NCBI GenBank assembly: GCA_013178165.1
Contig: JABLXG010000004.1
Location: 310,001-374,000 of the forward strand
Direction: 5' to 3'
Length of the DNA stretch: 64,000 bases
Origin: Anaerolineae bacterium
Lineage (GTDB): Bacteria; Chloroflexota; Anaerolineae; Aggregatilineales; Ch27
The position numbers and the translations under genes were made by a program. Positions 54,754-62,950 of the stretch are shown here, piece after piece. How positions within the stretch are numbered: position 1 is the stretch's first letter; the number at the start of each line of letters is the position of its first letter. The notes below the pieces were generated by a model. It was not told the DNA's origin and did not search any database. It was given only the letters and a program-made list of their open reading frames with translations.

Positions 54754-54778
54754 AACGCCTCGTACCGGGGCGTTTTTT
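54754..54778 (+). terminator. terminator-like hairpin in the cold-shock leader
   Basis: AACGCC (54754-54759) pairs with GGCGTT (54769-54774), then a run of T to 54778. It is only about 45-65 bases after the predicted start and upstream of the coding region. Confidence 0.7.
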
Positions 54779-54853
54779 GTTGGGCGGGACAGTCATTTTG
54801 CGTGTTGGCCTATCAAATCTATCCGGTCATGAATCCAAGTGAGGAACATCAAA

Positions 54854-55066
54854 ATGACTGAACGTGTACAGGGTACAGTGAAGTGGTTCAACGGCACCAA
54901 GGGCTTCGGCTTCATCGAGCAGGCGAACAGCGGCCCGGACGTCTTCGTCCACTACTCGGCGATTGTCGGGCAGGGCTTCCGCAACCTCGAAGAGGGCGAC
55001 CGCGTTGAATTCACCATCACGCAAGGCCCCAAGGGCCTCCAGGCCTCCCAGGTGACCCGCCTGTAA
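54854..55066 (+). CDS. cspA: cold-shock protein (CspA family)
   Basis: A 70-residue single-strand nucleic-acid binding beta-barrel that opens RNA structure. ATG 54854 has GAGGAA seven bases upstream; a GTG at 54839 is less likely. RNP1 is K-G-F-G-F-I (about 16-21) and RNP2 D-V-F-V-H-Y (about 30-35), both intact. [19 protein letters not shown] and [18 protein letters not shown] match the family fully. Its long leader with an internal terminator suggests regulated expression. Confidence 0.96.
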   Translation: MTERVQGTVKWFNGTKGFGFIEQANSGPDVFVHYSAIVGQGFRNLEEGDRVEFTITQGPKGLQASQVTRL

Positions 55067-55084
55067 TACGGCTGAACACCGCAG

Positions 55085-55116
55085 CGCCGCCATCCGCACC
55101 GGGTGGCGGCGTTTTT
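55085..55116 (+). terminator. intrinsic terminator of the cold-shock gene
   Basis: CGCCGCCATCC (55085-55095) pairs with GGGTGGCGGCG (55101-55111, one T-G pair), then TTTTT. Confidence 0.9.
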
Positions 55117-55396
55117 GATTCCACCGGCCCTGCTTCTGATCCCATCGGCCATCGGGGCGCCGCGGCGCTTCCTTGACAGTCTCCCCTCATTTCACTTACG
55201 CTAAAAGCATAGATTCTTTTCTCCGTCTTTGTACGTAAAGCCCGTTTGTTGGCTCCATGTCGTGTTCATGGCTCGTATGCCCGATCGTGACCACAGTCTG
55301 GTCCAATTAAGGAGGTGACAAGCCCAACGAACTGTTTGCTGCATCGGGTTCGACATGGTGTTTGAGAAGGTTCATTTAAGGGAGAGGAGAAGCAGA
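55117..55396 (+). promoter_or_regulatory. upstream region of the sugar ABC importer
   Basis: A 280-base gap with no gene. TTGACA (55173-55178) is a good -35, but the -10 at 17-18 bases (TACGCT) is poor. A perfect anti-16S sequence AAGGAGGTGA at 55309-55318 is followed by no start codon at normal distance; the real ribosome site is GGAGAGGAG before ATG 55397. Confidence 0.45.
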
Positions 55397-56758
55397 ATGT
55401 CCCGCAAAATGCTACTTATTATGCTGGCCCTCGTTCTGGCGCTGCCTGGCTTTTCTGCAGGAGCGCAGGGGGGATGCGAGGAAGTCGTGACCATCCGCGT
55501 GGATGACTGGTCATCCGGTGACCGCGTGGAATACATGCACCAGGTGGTGGACGCTTTTGAGGAAGAGTATCCCTGCATCAAGGTTGAACTGGTGCCCAAC
55601 ATCGGCGATGACCAGAACACGCGCCGCCTGACCTGGCTGGCCACCGGCGACGCCCCCGATCTGATGGCCATCCCGCCGGAATGGGGAGCGCTGTATGTGC
55701 TTTCCTCGGAGGACGGCGCGTACATCGATCTGCTGCCCTACATTGAGGGCGAGAACGGCCTGAATGTGGAAGAGGAGTTCTTCCCTGCAGTCTATGAGCA
55801 GGGCTTCTATGGCGACAAGTTGCTGGGCCTGCCCAAGGACTACAGCATCAGCGCCTTCTACATCAACACCGCCCTGTTCGATGCAGCGGGCATTCCTTAC
55901 CCGCAGGCAGGCTGGACATGGGATGACGTGCTGGACATCGCGCTGGAGCTGACCCTGGATGCCAACGGCAACAACGCTGCCAGCCCGGACTTTGACCCGA
56001 ACAACGTTGTCCAGTGGGGCATTGACATCGTCAATGATGGCTGGTGGCGCGCTTTCCAGAGCTATATGCTGGCCTGGGGCACCCACACGATCAGTGAGGA
56101 CGGCACCACGACCGTTGGCTACCTGAACAGCGAGGCCGCGGTTGATGCGTTGTCGTTCTACCGCGATCTGGTTTTTGTCCATCATGTCGCTCCTTCAGGC
56201 ACGGTCATTGGCGCCACTGAGGGCGGACGGCTGCAGATGTTCCAGGACGGCAAGATCGCCATTGGTCTGACCTTCCATGGGCCGTGGTGGCAGGATGTGC
56301 TCAATGCAACACCCAATCTGGAATGGGCGGTTGTGCCGCTGCCAGCCGGTCCAGCGGGACGCGGCAGCGCTGTGATGTGGCTGGGCTGGGGTATCACCGC
56401 CCAGTCGGAACATCCGGATGAGGCCTGGGAAGTTCTTAAGTGGCTGACGACGGAGCCGGGCCAGCGGGTGTTTGCTCTCAAGGCTCTTAGCGCCAGTCCT
56501 GCCGTTTCTGAAGAGATGCAGCGGATCGATGACCCGTACTGGGGAGTCTTCATCGAGGAAGCTCAGCATCTCAAGCCACTCGATGATCAGCGCAATGCTT
56601 TCTATGGCCCCTGCGTAGCGACCCCGGCGGGCGATCTGATGAAGCGCCTGCTGGCCGATGGTGGCGATGCGCTGGATATTCAGGCTGAGCTGGATGCCCT
56701 GGCGGCAGCTGCGGATGCCTGCCTGATTGAGTCACTGGAAGAGGCCGGCCAGTCGTAA
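55397..56758 (+). CDS. sugar ABC transporter substrate-binding protein
   Basis: A 453-residue extracytoplasmic solute-binding protein of family 1 (MalE/UgpB type). ATG 55397 starts the signal peptide (about 1-23, ending SAGAQG); no lipobox Cys at the junction. The mature part opens VVTIRVDDWSSGDRVEYMHQVVDAFEEEYPCIKVELV, and further on has WLATGDAPDLMAI, AGWTWDDVLDIALEL and WEVLKWLTTEPGQRVF, typical of the group. Sugar type cannot be read off. A hairpin follows the stop, and the two permease genes come next. Confidence 0.9.
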   Translation: MSRKMLLIMLALVLALPGFSAGAQGGCEEVVTIRVDDWSSGDRVEYMHQVVDAFEEEYPCIKVELVPNIGDDQNTRRLTWLATGDAPDLMAIPPEWGALYVLSSEDGAYIDLLPYIEGENGLNVEEEFFPAVYEQGFYGDKLLGLPKDYSISAFYINTALFDAAGIPYPQAGWTWDDVLDIALELTLDANGNNAASPDFDPNNVVQWGIDIVNDGWWRAFQSYMLAWGTHTISEDGTTTVGYLNSEAAVDALSFYRDLVFVHHVAPSGTVIGATEGGRLQMFQDGKIAIGLTFHGPWWQDVLNATPNLEWAVVPLPAGPAGRGSAVMWLGWGITAQSEHPDEAWEVLKWLTTEPGQRVFALKALSASPAVSEEMQRIDDPYWGVFIEEAQHLKPLDDQRNAFYGPCVATPAGDLMKRLLADGGDALDIQAELDALAAAADACLIESLEEAGQS

Positions 56759-56786
56759 GTTATTGACTGCCCGGACATGTAAGGTA

Positions 56787-56810
56787 GGGGGCAGGCAGGA
56801 ACCTGCCCCC
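56787..56810 (+). other. hairpin between the binding-protein and permease genes
   Basis: GGGGGCAGG (56787-56795) pairs perfectly with CCTGCCCCC (56802-56810), followed by TTGTT. Same placement as the hairpin after the BMP binding-protein gene. Confidence 0.65.
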
Positions 56811-56846
56811 TTGTTCTGGCGTGGGTTGTGGCCCTGGGAGGGGATG

Positions 56847-57767
56847 ATGGTCAGTCAACGGCGCAAGCGTTTTGATCTGGGATCGCCGATGGCCCGGCGG
56901 GAAGCGCTGACCTTCTACATCCTGGTATTGCCCTGGTTGTTGGGCTTCGTGATTTTCCTGGCTTATCCGATGCTACGCTCACTGTATCTGTCATTTACCA
57001 GCTACGACCTGCTCTCGCCGCCTGTCTGGACCGGCATACGCAATCTGGAGCGACTGGTCAACGATCCTGATTTCTGGCAGTCGCTGCGCGTCACCTTCAC
57101 TTATGCCTTGTTCAGTGTACCAACCGGGAACCTGATCGCGCTGGGTGTGGCCATGCTACTGTCCCAGAATCTGCGCGCGATCAACATCTGGCGGACGATC
57201 TTCTTCGTGCCCTCGGTGCTGAGCAGCATTGCGGTTGCTATTCTGTGGTTGTATGTTTTTCGGCCCGATGGCGGCATCCTCAACAGTTTCCTAGCATTCT
57301 TCGGGATTCAAGGCCCCAACTGGTTGCTGAGCGAGCAATGGGCGCTCCCGGCGCTGATCATCATGAGCTGGTGGACTATCGGTGGTCAGGTGGTGATCTA
57401 CCTGGCTGGCCTGAAGGGCATTCCAAGGGTGCTTTATGAAGCGGTAGAAATTGACGGCGGCGGGGCATGGGCGCGTTTCCGTTATGTGACGCTGCCGATG
57501 CTCAGCCCAACGGTGTTCTTCAATGTGGTGCTGGCCATCATCGGCGCGTTGCAGGTCTTTGATGTGGGCTGGGTGATGACGCAGGGTGGCCCCAATAAAG
57601 CAACCTACTTCTACATGATCAATCTCTACGAGCGCGCTTTCAAGTTCATCCAGATGGGCTATGCTTCCGCGCTGGCATGGGTGCTGTTCATCATCATCAT
57701 GGGAATTACATTGCTGGTGGTGCGCTCGTCAGCAATCTGGGTGTTCTACGAAACGGAGGTGAAGTAG
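56847..57767 (+). CDS. sugar ABC transporter permease (MalF-type)
   Basis: A 306-residue permease. ATG 56847 is favoured over the adjacent ATG 56844 by spacing to GGAGG. Six helices are visible. The coupling motif lies in GIPRVLYEAVEIDGGGAWARFRYVTLPMLSP (E-A-A-like loop, about 195-225), as expected for MalF/UgpA partners. Its stop is one base before the next start, so the two permeases are made together. Confidence 0.92.
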   Translation: MVSQRRKRFDLGSPMARREALTFYILVLPWLLGFVIFLAYPMLRSLYLSFTSYDLLSPPVWTGIRNLERLVNDPDFWQSLRVTFTYALFSVPTGNLIALGVAMLLSQNLRAINIWRTIFFVPSVLSSIAVAILWLYVFRPDGGILNSFLAFFGIQGPNWLLSEQWALPALIIMSWWTIGGQVVIYLAGLKGIPRVLYEAVEIDGGGAWARFRYVTLPMLSPTVFFNVVLAIIGALQVFDVGWVMTQGGPNKATYFYMINLYERAFKFIQMGYASALAWVLFIIIMGITLLVVRSSAIWVFYETEVK

Positions 57768-57768
57768 G

Positions 57769-59721
57769 ATGGGGGGCTACACGTGGGCTACTCGCCTGCT
57801 TCCGGTAAGTGTGCGGCACCTGGCGCGCCAGATCGCCTGGCGGCTGAATCCGCGTCACCTGGTCAGCTATCTCCTGCTGACGCTTGGCTCACTTTTCATG
57901 GTTGTGCCTCTGCTGTGGATGATTACGGCCAGCTTCAAACCAGCGTGGCAGATCTTTGCCAACCCGATTATCTGGATACCTCAGCACTGGGAGGAGGTTC
58001 GCGCCGGGACCACCAACCGGATGCTGCCATTGTGGACGGTTGAAGTCGAAGGTGGAACGCGGAAGGTCATCCAGGTGGGGGTGCGCCGTTACACGACGGT
58101 CATTGACGCATCGAAACTGCACGGTCTGCAGGAAGTCCCTGCGGCCCAGTTGAGCGAAGCTGCTACTGCGCCGCTGAGCAACGGGATTACAGCCAACATT
58201 CGCCAGTGGACGACTGATGGGGAAGTGCGGGATGTTGTGGCGGTGGCGCGTGGTAGTGGCGAGAGCATGATGGTGGTTGAGGTGGATGATCTGGTGCCAG
58301 CGGTGACGCGCTTGCCGCTGGACGAAGTCAACGCCGGCCGCCGGGCGACCATTACCGTGGAGGGTGTGGACTTCCGTGGGCGCGAGGTGACCCTGGAGGA
58401 CGGCACCACGCTGCAACTTATCCCGATTGGGCCAGAGTCGGAGTTGAGTGTGGTGGCGGATCCGGAGGTCGCGAAAGATGCGATTCTGGTGCCCGCGGAA
58501 GCGCTGCAAAGCGCCGGTTACGCCGACGTTGGCGCGACAGAAATTGCGCTCTCCCGGCTGAGGGATGATCCCACCGATTATGTGGTGATCGTCAGCGAGC
58601 AATGGCAGCCGGTTATCAATGAGGAGGAGCTGGATGCCTATGCTTTCATTGCTGAGCGCGACCAACTGGGCGAGCGCACGCTGGAGCCAGTGAACGGTGT
58701 GATCATGCAGGTTGCACCGTACAGCGGCGAAGATGGTACCAGTGGGCGCGTTGTGATCCTGGTCAGCGGGACAGCCCGCAGCCTGGTGATACCGGTGGAG
58801 CGAGCGACCACGCTTCGCCTGGCCCAGGCTGGCGGACTGACTACCGCCCGTGGCGATACCTACGGACGTATCCCTTACCGTGTTCAGGATGGCTTTGAAG
58901 AGGGAGAGGAGATTTCATCAGTAGCACTGGTAGGCGACCCTCGTCAGATGTCGCTGGTGGTGCCCCGGGCATCGATCGCTGAGGCATTTGATGCCCCCCC
59001 GGAAAAGATGCAGCGCACCATGTATCCCAGTCTGCGTCTGAAGGCCTATGAGGAGGTTCTGGAGACCAAGATTGGTGAGACGTACTTCGCCAACTTCTTC
59101 CTCAACTCATTCATCCTGGTAGTGTTGAATGTCGCCGGTCATGTGCTTTCGTGCGTGGTTGTGGCCTATGCCTTTGCGCGGCTTCGTGCGCCGGGCAAGA
59201 ACATCCTGTTCTTGGTGTTGCTGGGCACGATGATGCTGCCATTCCCGGTAACCCTGATCCCGGTCTATGAGATTTTCCGCTGGCTGGGGATGATTGACTC
59301 GTGGTGGCCGCTGTTTGTCCGTAGTTTCTTTGGCAATGCCTTCCTGATCTTCATGCTGCGCCAGTTCTTCACGACGATCCCGCGCGAACTGGAAGAGGCA
59401 GCGGTCATTGATGGGGCGAGTGTGGCTCAGGTTATCCTGCGCGTGGTGGTGCCGCTGAGCAAGCCGGCGATCGCAACGGTCGTGATCTTCACCTTCTGGT
59501 GGACCTGGAACAGCTTCCTGGAGCCGTTTATCTTCCTCAGCACGCCGAGTCTATTTCCGGTCTCGGTGGGCCTTAACTTCTTTAAGGACGAGTACGGGGC
59601 GGTTTACTATGACCGGCTGATTGCGGCCTCAGTGCTGAGTATGACACCGATGCTGGTGATCTTCTTCCTGGCGCAGCGTTATTTCATTGAGGGTATCCAG
59701 CTTACTGGGTTGAAGGGGTAA
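57769..59721 (+). CDS. sugar ABC transporter permease (MalG-type) with a ~350-residue insertion
   Basis: A 650-residue protein; MalG-type permeases normally have about 280. Helix 1 (about 32-54) and SFKPAWQIFANP are standard. The usual sequence then stops near residue 75 and resumes near 435 at YFANFFLNSFILVVLNVAGH, with five helices and the coupling loop E-L-E-E-A-A-V-I-D-G-A-S (about 541-552). The extra block is soluble, beta-rich and charged, with repeated phrases such as ITVEGVDFRGREVTLEDG and RVVILVSGTARSLVIPVERATTL. It falls in the first outer loop, so it should be extracytoplasmic. No frame shift marks its edges. The operon has no ATPase gene. Confidence 0.88.
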   Translation: MGGYTWATRLLPVSVRHLARQIAWRLNPRHLVSYLLLTLGSLFMVVPLLWMITASFKPAWQIFANPIIWIPQHWEEVRAGTTNRMLPLWTVEVEGGTRKVIQVGVRRYTTVIDASKLHGLQEVPAAQLSEAATAPLSNGITANIRQWTTDGEVRDVVAVARGSGESMMVVEVDDLVPAVTRLPLDEVNAGRRATITVEGVDFRGREVTLEDGTTLQLIPIGPESELSVVADPEVAKDAILVPAEALQSAGYADVGATEIALSRLRDDPTDYVVIVSEQWQPVINEEELDAYAFIAERDQLGERTLEPVNGVIMQVAPYSGEDGTSGRVVILVSGTARSLVIPVERATTLRLAQAGGLTTARGDTYGRIPYRVQDGFEEGEEISSVALVGDPRQMSLVVPRASIAEAFDAPPEKMQRTMYPSLRLKAYEEVLETKIGETYFANFFLNSFILVVLNVAGHVLSCVVVAYAFARLRAPGKNILFLVLLGTMMLPFPVTLIPVYEIFRWLGMIDSWWPLFVRSFFGNAFLIFMLRQFFTTIPRELEEAAVIDGASVAQVILRVVVPLSKPAIATVVIFTFWWTWNSFLEPFIFLSTPSLFPVSVGLNFFKDEYGAVYYDRLIAASVLSMTPMLVIFFLAQRYFIEGIQLTGLKG

Positions 59722-59821
59722 GAAGAGGGAGCTTAAGCCCCGGCAGTTCCCGCTGAAAGGGCTGGAGGATGATCCTTCAGGAATGGCCTAGCATTGCGTC
59801 AGGGTGTGCAACAGCCGGACA

Positions 59822-59858
59822 ACAAAAAACCATGCCCGCGAACTGCACGGGCATGGTT
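59822..59858 (-). terminator. intrinsic terminator of the tRNA-Glu gene
   Basis: On the minus strand AACCATGCCCG pairs perfectly with CGGGCATGGTT, then TTTTGTT. It starts only seven bases after the tRNA 3' end. Confidence 0.9.
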
Positions 59859-59864
59859 GCTCTG

Positions 59865-59937
59865 TGCCCCCAAGGAGATTCGAACTCCTGTCTTAGCCTT
59901 GAAAGGGCCACGTCCTGGGCCTCTAGACGATGGGGGC
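59865..59937 (-). tRNA. tRNA-Glu (anticodon UUC)
   Basis: A 73-base cloverleaf: acceptor GCCCCCA/TGGGGGC with discriminator A, a D arm containing CTAGAGGCCCAGGAC, anticodon loop CTTTCAA with UUC, and T arm AGGAGTTCGAATCTCCT. It closely resembles bacterial tRNA-Glu. CCA is not encoded. Confidence 0.95.
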
Positions 59938-59950
59938 GTTGACGGGCGTT

Positions 59951-59979
59951 AGTGTACCATGCCGGTCAGGCCCGGTCAA
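59951..59979 (-). promoter_or_regulatory. promoter of tRNA-Glu
   Basis: TTGACC (59974-59979), 17 bases, TACACT (59951-59956) with extended TGG. Confidence 0.88.
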
Positions 59980-60053
59980 GGTTGATTTCCGGCGCCCTGC
60001 GCTAACAACTACCGGGTAGCAGCCACCCATGTTACAGCGCCAGCGACCGGGTT

Positions 60054-60428
60054 TCAGGGCTGGCCAAGATACTTGGCCAGTTTTTGCTGTAGTTCACGCA
60101 GGTCGATGGGCTTGGAGATGTAATCATCACATCCGGCGGCCAGGGCCTTCTCCCGGTCCCCGACCATGGCGTGGGCAGTCAGCGCGATGATCGGGATGTG
60201 CCGCAGACGTTCATCCGCTTTGATGTGGCTGGTCGCCGTCCAGCCATCCATTTGCGGCAGAGAGAGGTCCATCAGGATCAGGTCTGGCTTCTCGCTGGCA
60301 GCGATGGCGAGGCCCTGAGCGCCGTCCCTGGCAGCCAGGACGGTGCAATCCAGCGTGGAGAGAATATCGGTGAGCAGGGTGCGGCTATCGGAATTGTCCT
60401 CAACGATCAGGACACGGCGACTGCCCAT
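60054..60428 (-). CDS. single-domain response regulator
   Basis: A 124-residue receiver without an output domain. The acidic pair is in VLIVEDNSDSR (residues 6-16), the phospho-acceptor Asp54 in LILMDLSLPQMDGW, the Thr in IALTAHAM near 83 and Lys in YISKPIDL near 105. It probably acts as a phosphorelay element or docks to other proteins (CheY/Spo0F type, here most like the DivK/PleD-type receiver). It is 125 bases downstream of the hybrid kinase gene and is a plausible partner. Confidence 0.93.
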   Translation of the reverse strand: MGSRRVLIVEDNSDSRTLLTDILSTLDCTVLAARDGAQGLAIAASEKPDLILMDLSLPQMDGWTATSHIKADERLRHIPIIALTAHAMVGDREKALAAGCDDYISKPIDLRELQQKLAKYLGQP

Positions 60429-60553
60429 ACAGGCTCGCTCCTTGACCGAATCACGGTCATCTTACGCCCGGTCGGGTTGTAATCCCCGCAACCAACCATT
60501 ACCTCAACACCATTATTGTACGGCGGGCAGCCCGCAAGCTGCACCGTGTACTG

Positions 60554-62920
60554 TTATTGTATCGTGCCCGCTGGCCTGTCGTCAGATGCTCCGCCGAGCG
60601 TCTGCTCGATCAGGGCCAGCAGATCGCTGCGCTGCAGCCCTTGCTTGCGAACCAGCGTTGCCAGGTGTTGCTGCAGGAAGATTCGTTCCTGGGCGGACAG
60701 AGTCTTGGCGGTGACCACGAGCACCGGCAGGTCAGCCAGGTATTCCTGCTGGCGAATGTGCTCCAACACCTGGAAGCCGTTGATATCCGGCATCAGCAGG
60801 TCGAGCACAACTGCACTGGCCCGGTTGTGGGCCAGCCAGTCCATGGCCGCCTGGCCGCTGTCAACCGCTACGCTGGCGTGACCGGCTGAACTGAGTACAT
60901 CGGCGACCAGTTGCCGGGCCGAAGGATCATCGTCCACGATCAGGATGGGCCGGTCACCCGGCTGGCCGGTCAACATGCGGGCGATCGCTTCCAGCAGCGC
61001 CTCGCGCTGGATAGGCTTGCTGATGTGGGCGTCGACGGCCGGCCACAGACCCAGCGGCTGGCTGTCGACGATACTGACCGTGACAATCGGGATGGTCGCG
61101 GTGACCGGATCAGACTTGAGTTGTTCGATTAATTCCCAGCCGGTGATGCCGGGCATCATCAGGTCGGTGGTGATCACGTCCGGCTGCAACTGCCGGGCCA
61201 GTTCCAGCCCTGTCGCGCCATCACCGGCCTGAGTGACGCGGTAACCGGCTTCGGTGAGGAAAGCGGTCAGGATGTCCAGTGCCTCCTGGTTGTCGTCGAT
61301 GACCAGGATGTGTGGTTGTTCTCGTGATAGACCGGCCTCAGGTTGCGGTCTGGTCTCGCTGATGGCGCGGCTACTGGCGGGCAAAGCTACGTAGAAGGTG
61401 CTGCCCTGGCCTGGCGCACTGGTCAGCCAGATCGCGCCGCTGTGGAGAGCAACAAGCTTCTTGGTGATGGCCAGGCCCAGCCCTGTGCCCCCGAATTCAC
61501 GGGTGGCGGAGCTGTCCAGCTGGCGGAATTCGTCGAAGATGCGGTCATGATCTTCCGGGGCGATGCCGATACCAGTATCGGTAACCCGGATGATTACCCA
61601 GTTGCCGTCTTTGAGCCAGCCCGGTGCGGGCAGCGTCAGCGCCCGACTGTAGCCGTTCTTGACCTGAGCGTTGAAAACTTCCAGGCGGACGCTGCCCTGC
61701 GGGGTGAATTTGACCGCGTTGCTGAGCAGGTTATGGAGGATCTGCTGGATGCGCTGGGCGTCCCCGTAAACGGCATACAGATCAGGCGCCACGTGGATCT
61801 CCAGCTGCAGACCTTTTGCTGCGGCGGCAGAGGTGAACTCAGGAGCCACACTTTCTACCGTGTCGGAAAGCGCCACCTGCTGAAAGGTGAAATCCATCCG
61901 GCCGGCTTCGATCTTGCTCAGATCAAGGATGTTGTTGATCAGCGCCAGCAACGCCTGTCCATTGCGCAGGATCTTTTCCAGCCGGTCGCTCTGGCGCTCG
62001 TTGAGATCTCCGTAGAGACCCTGCAGCAATAGTTCGCTGTAGCCGACGATGGAGTTCAATGGCGTGCGCAGTTCGTGGCTCATCGTGGCCAGGAATTCCG
62101 ACTTATACTGGCTGACTGTGCGCAATTCCGCGTTGAGGGCGTCAGCCCGTTCTTTCTCGGCGGCCAGGTCTTTGATCAGGGAGCGCAGTTCCTGATTCGC
62201 GTCGGTAAGCTGGCGGTTCATCGTGGTCAGCGAGTCAAAGACCTGTACGCGGATCAGGACGTAGCCGATCAAGCCGGCAGCCAGCGTGGTCAGGATGGCG
62301 TCAAAGGGTGTGCGGCTGAGCGGACCGACCAGATTACCCAGGCTGCCGATGCTCAGCAGCAATGCCGGGATGCGCAGCAGGCGACTCCGCTCTCCCCGGC
62401 GTCGCCAGATCAGGGCCAGAGCCAGCAGCAGATAGCCTGCGCTCAGCACAATCGCCACAGTCCCAACTGGCGTGATGTGCACCGAATCCACGAGTGCGCT
62501 GAACGCGATCGAATCGGCGCTGGGGGTGACTTCCAGGATAAACAGGCGATCGTTCCACAGCAGGATCAGGAACACCACCAGGAGCACAGGCGTAAGCAGG
62601 GCGATCGCCCGCGTGAGCAGTGTCCTGATCCCGCAGAAGGCCACGGCAGCGAAATAGAAGGTGACTGGGATCAGGCCCAGACCCACCAGATAGAGATAGA
62701 AGATGGTGGTGAGGTCCAGCTGGTGAGCAAGACCGGGCAACGTCAGCAGCAATGCGGCGCCACCCCACAGCGCCAGGCTGCTCAGAAAGAGGGCGAACCA
62801 GCCATTGGCAGATTCCCGGTGTGGCTGGAGCACCATGCCAAGCATCAGGCCGATGGCGACGCTCAGACTCAGGATGCTGGCGGTGATAGTGATGAAGTCC
62901 TCAAGGATGACCTGGTTCAT
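60554..62920 (-). CDS. hybrid histidine kinase with two receiver domains
   Basis: A 788-residue protein. AGAGGGG precedes ATG 62920. The N-terminal region has seven to eight membrane helices (about 7-235, 7TM-type sensor). A coiled coil (about 235-270) leads to HisKA with His282 in M-S-H-E-L-R-T-P, HATPase_c (NLLSNAVKF, DTGIGIA, GGTGLGLAI), and two receivers: the first with Asp586 in TTDLMMPG, the second with Asp707 in VLDLLMPDINGF. The second lacks a typical K-P region near its end (VVTAKTL). Follows the upstream kinase gene by 30 bases. Confidence 0.93.
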   Translation of the reverse strand: MNQVILEDFITITASILSLSVAIGLMLGMVLQPHRESANGWFALFLSSLALWGGAALLLTLPGLAHQLDLTTIFYLYLVGLGLIPVTFYFAAVAFCGIRTLLTRAIALLTPVLLVVFLILLWNDRLFILEVTPSADSIAFSALVDSVHITPVGTVAIVLSAGYLLLALALIWRRRGERSRLLRIPALLLSIGSLGNLVGPLSRTPFDAILTTLAAGLIGYVLIRVQVFDSLTTMNRQLTDANQELRSLIKDLAAEKERADALNAELRTVSQYKSEFLATMSHELRTPLNSIVGYSELLLQGLYGDLNERQSDRLEKILRNGQALLALINNILDLSKIEAGRMDFTFQQVALSDTVESVAPEFTSAAAAKGLQLEIHVAPDLYAVYGDAQRIQQILHNLLSNAVKFTPQGSVRLEVFNAQVKNGYSRALTLPAPGWLKDGNWVIIRVTDTGIGIAPEDHDRIFDEFRQLDSSATREFGGTGLGLAITKKLVALHSGAIWLTSAPGQGSTFYVALPASSRAISETRPQPEAGLSREQPHILVIDDNQEALDILTAFLTEAGYRVTQAGDGATGLELARQLQPDVITTDLMMPGITGWELIEQLKSDPVTATIPIVTVSIVDSQPLGLWPAVDAHISKPIQREALLEAIARMLTGQPGDRPILIVDDDPSARQLVADVLSSAGHASVAVDSGQAAMDWLAHNRASAVVLDLLMPDINGFQVLEHIRQQEYLADLPVLVVTAKTLSAQERIFLQQHLATLVRKQGLQRSDLLALIEQTLGGASDDRPAGTIQ

Positions 62921-62950
62921 AGGCCCCTCTTGCTCTGGATGCTGCAGGAC

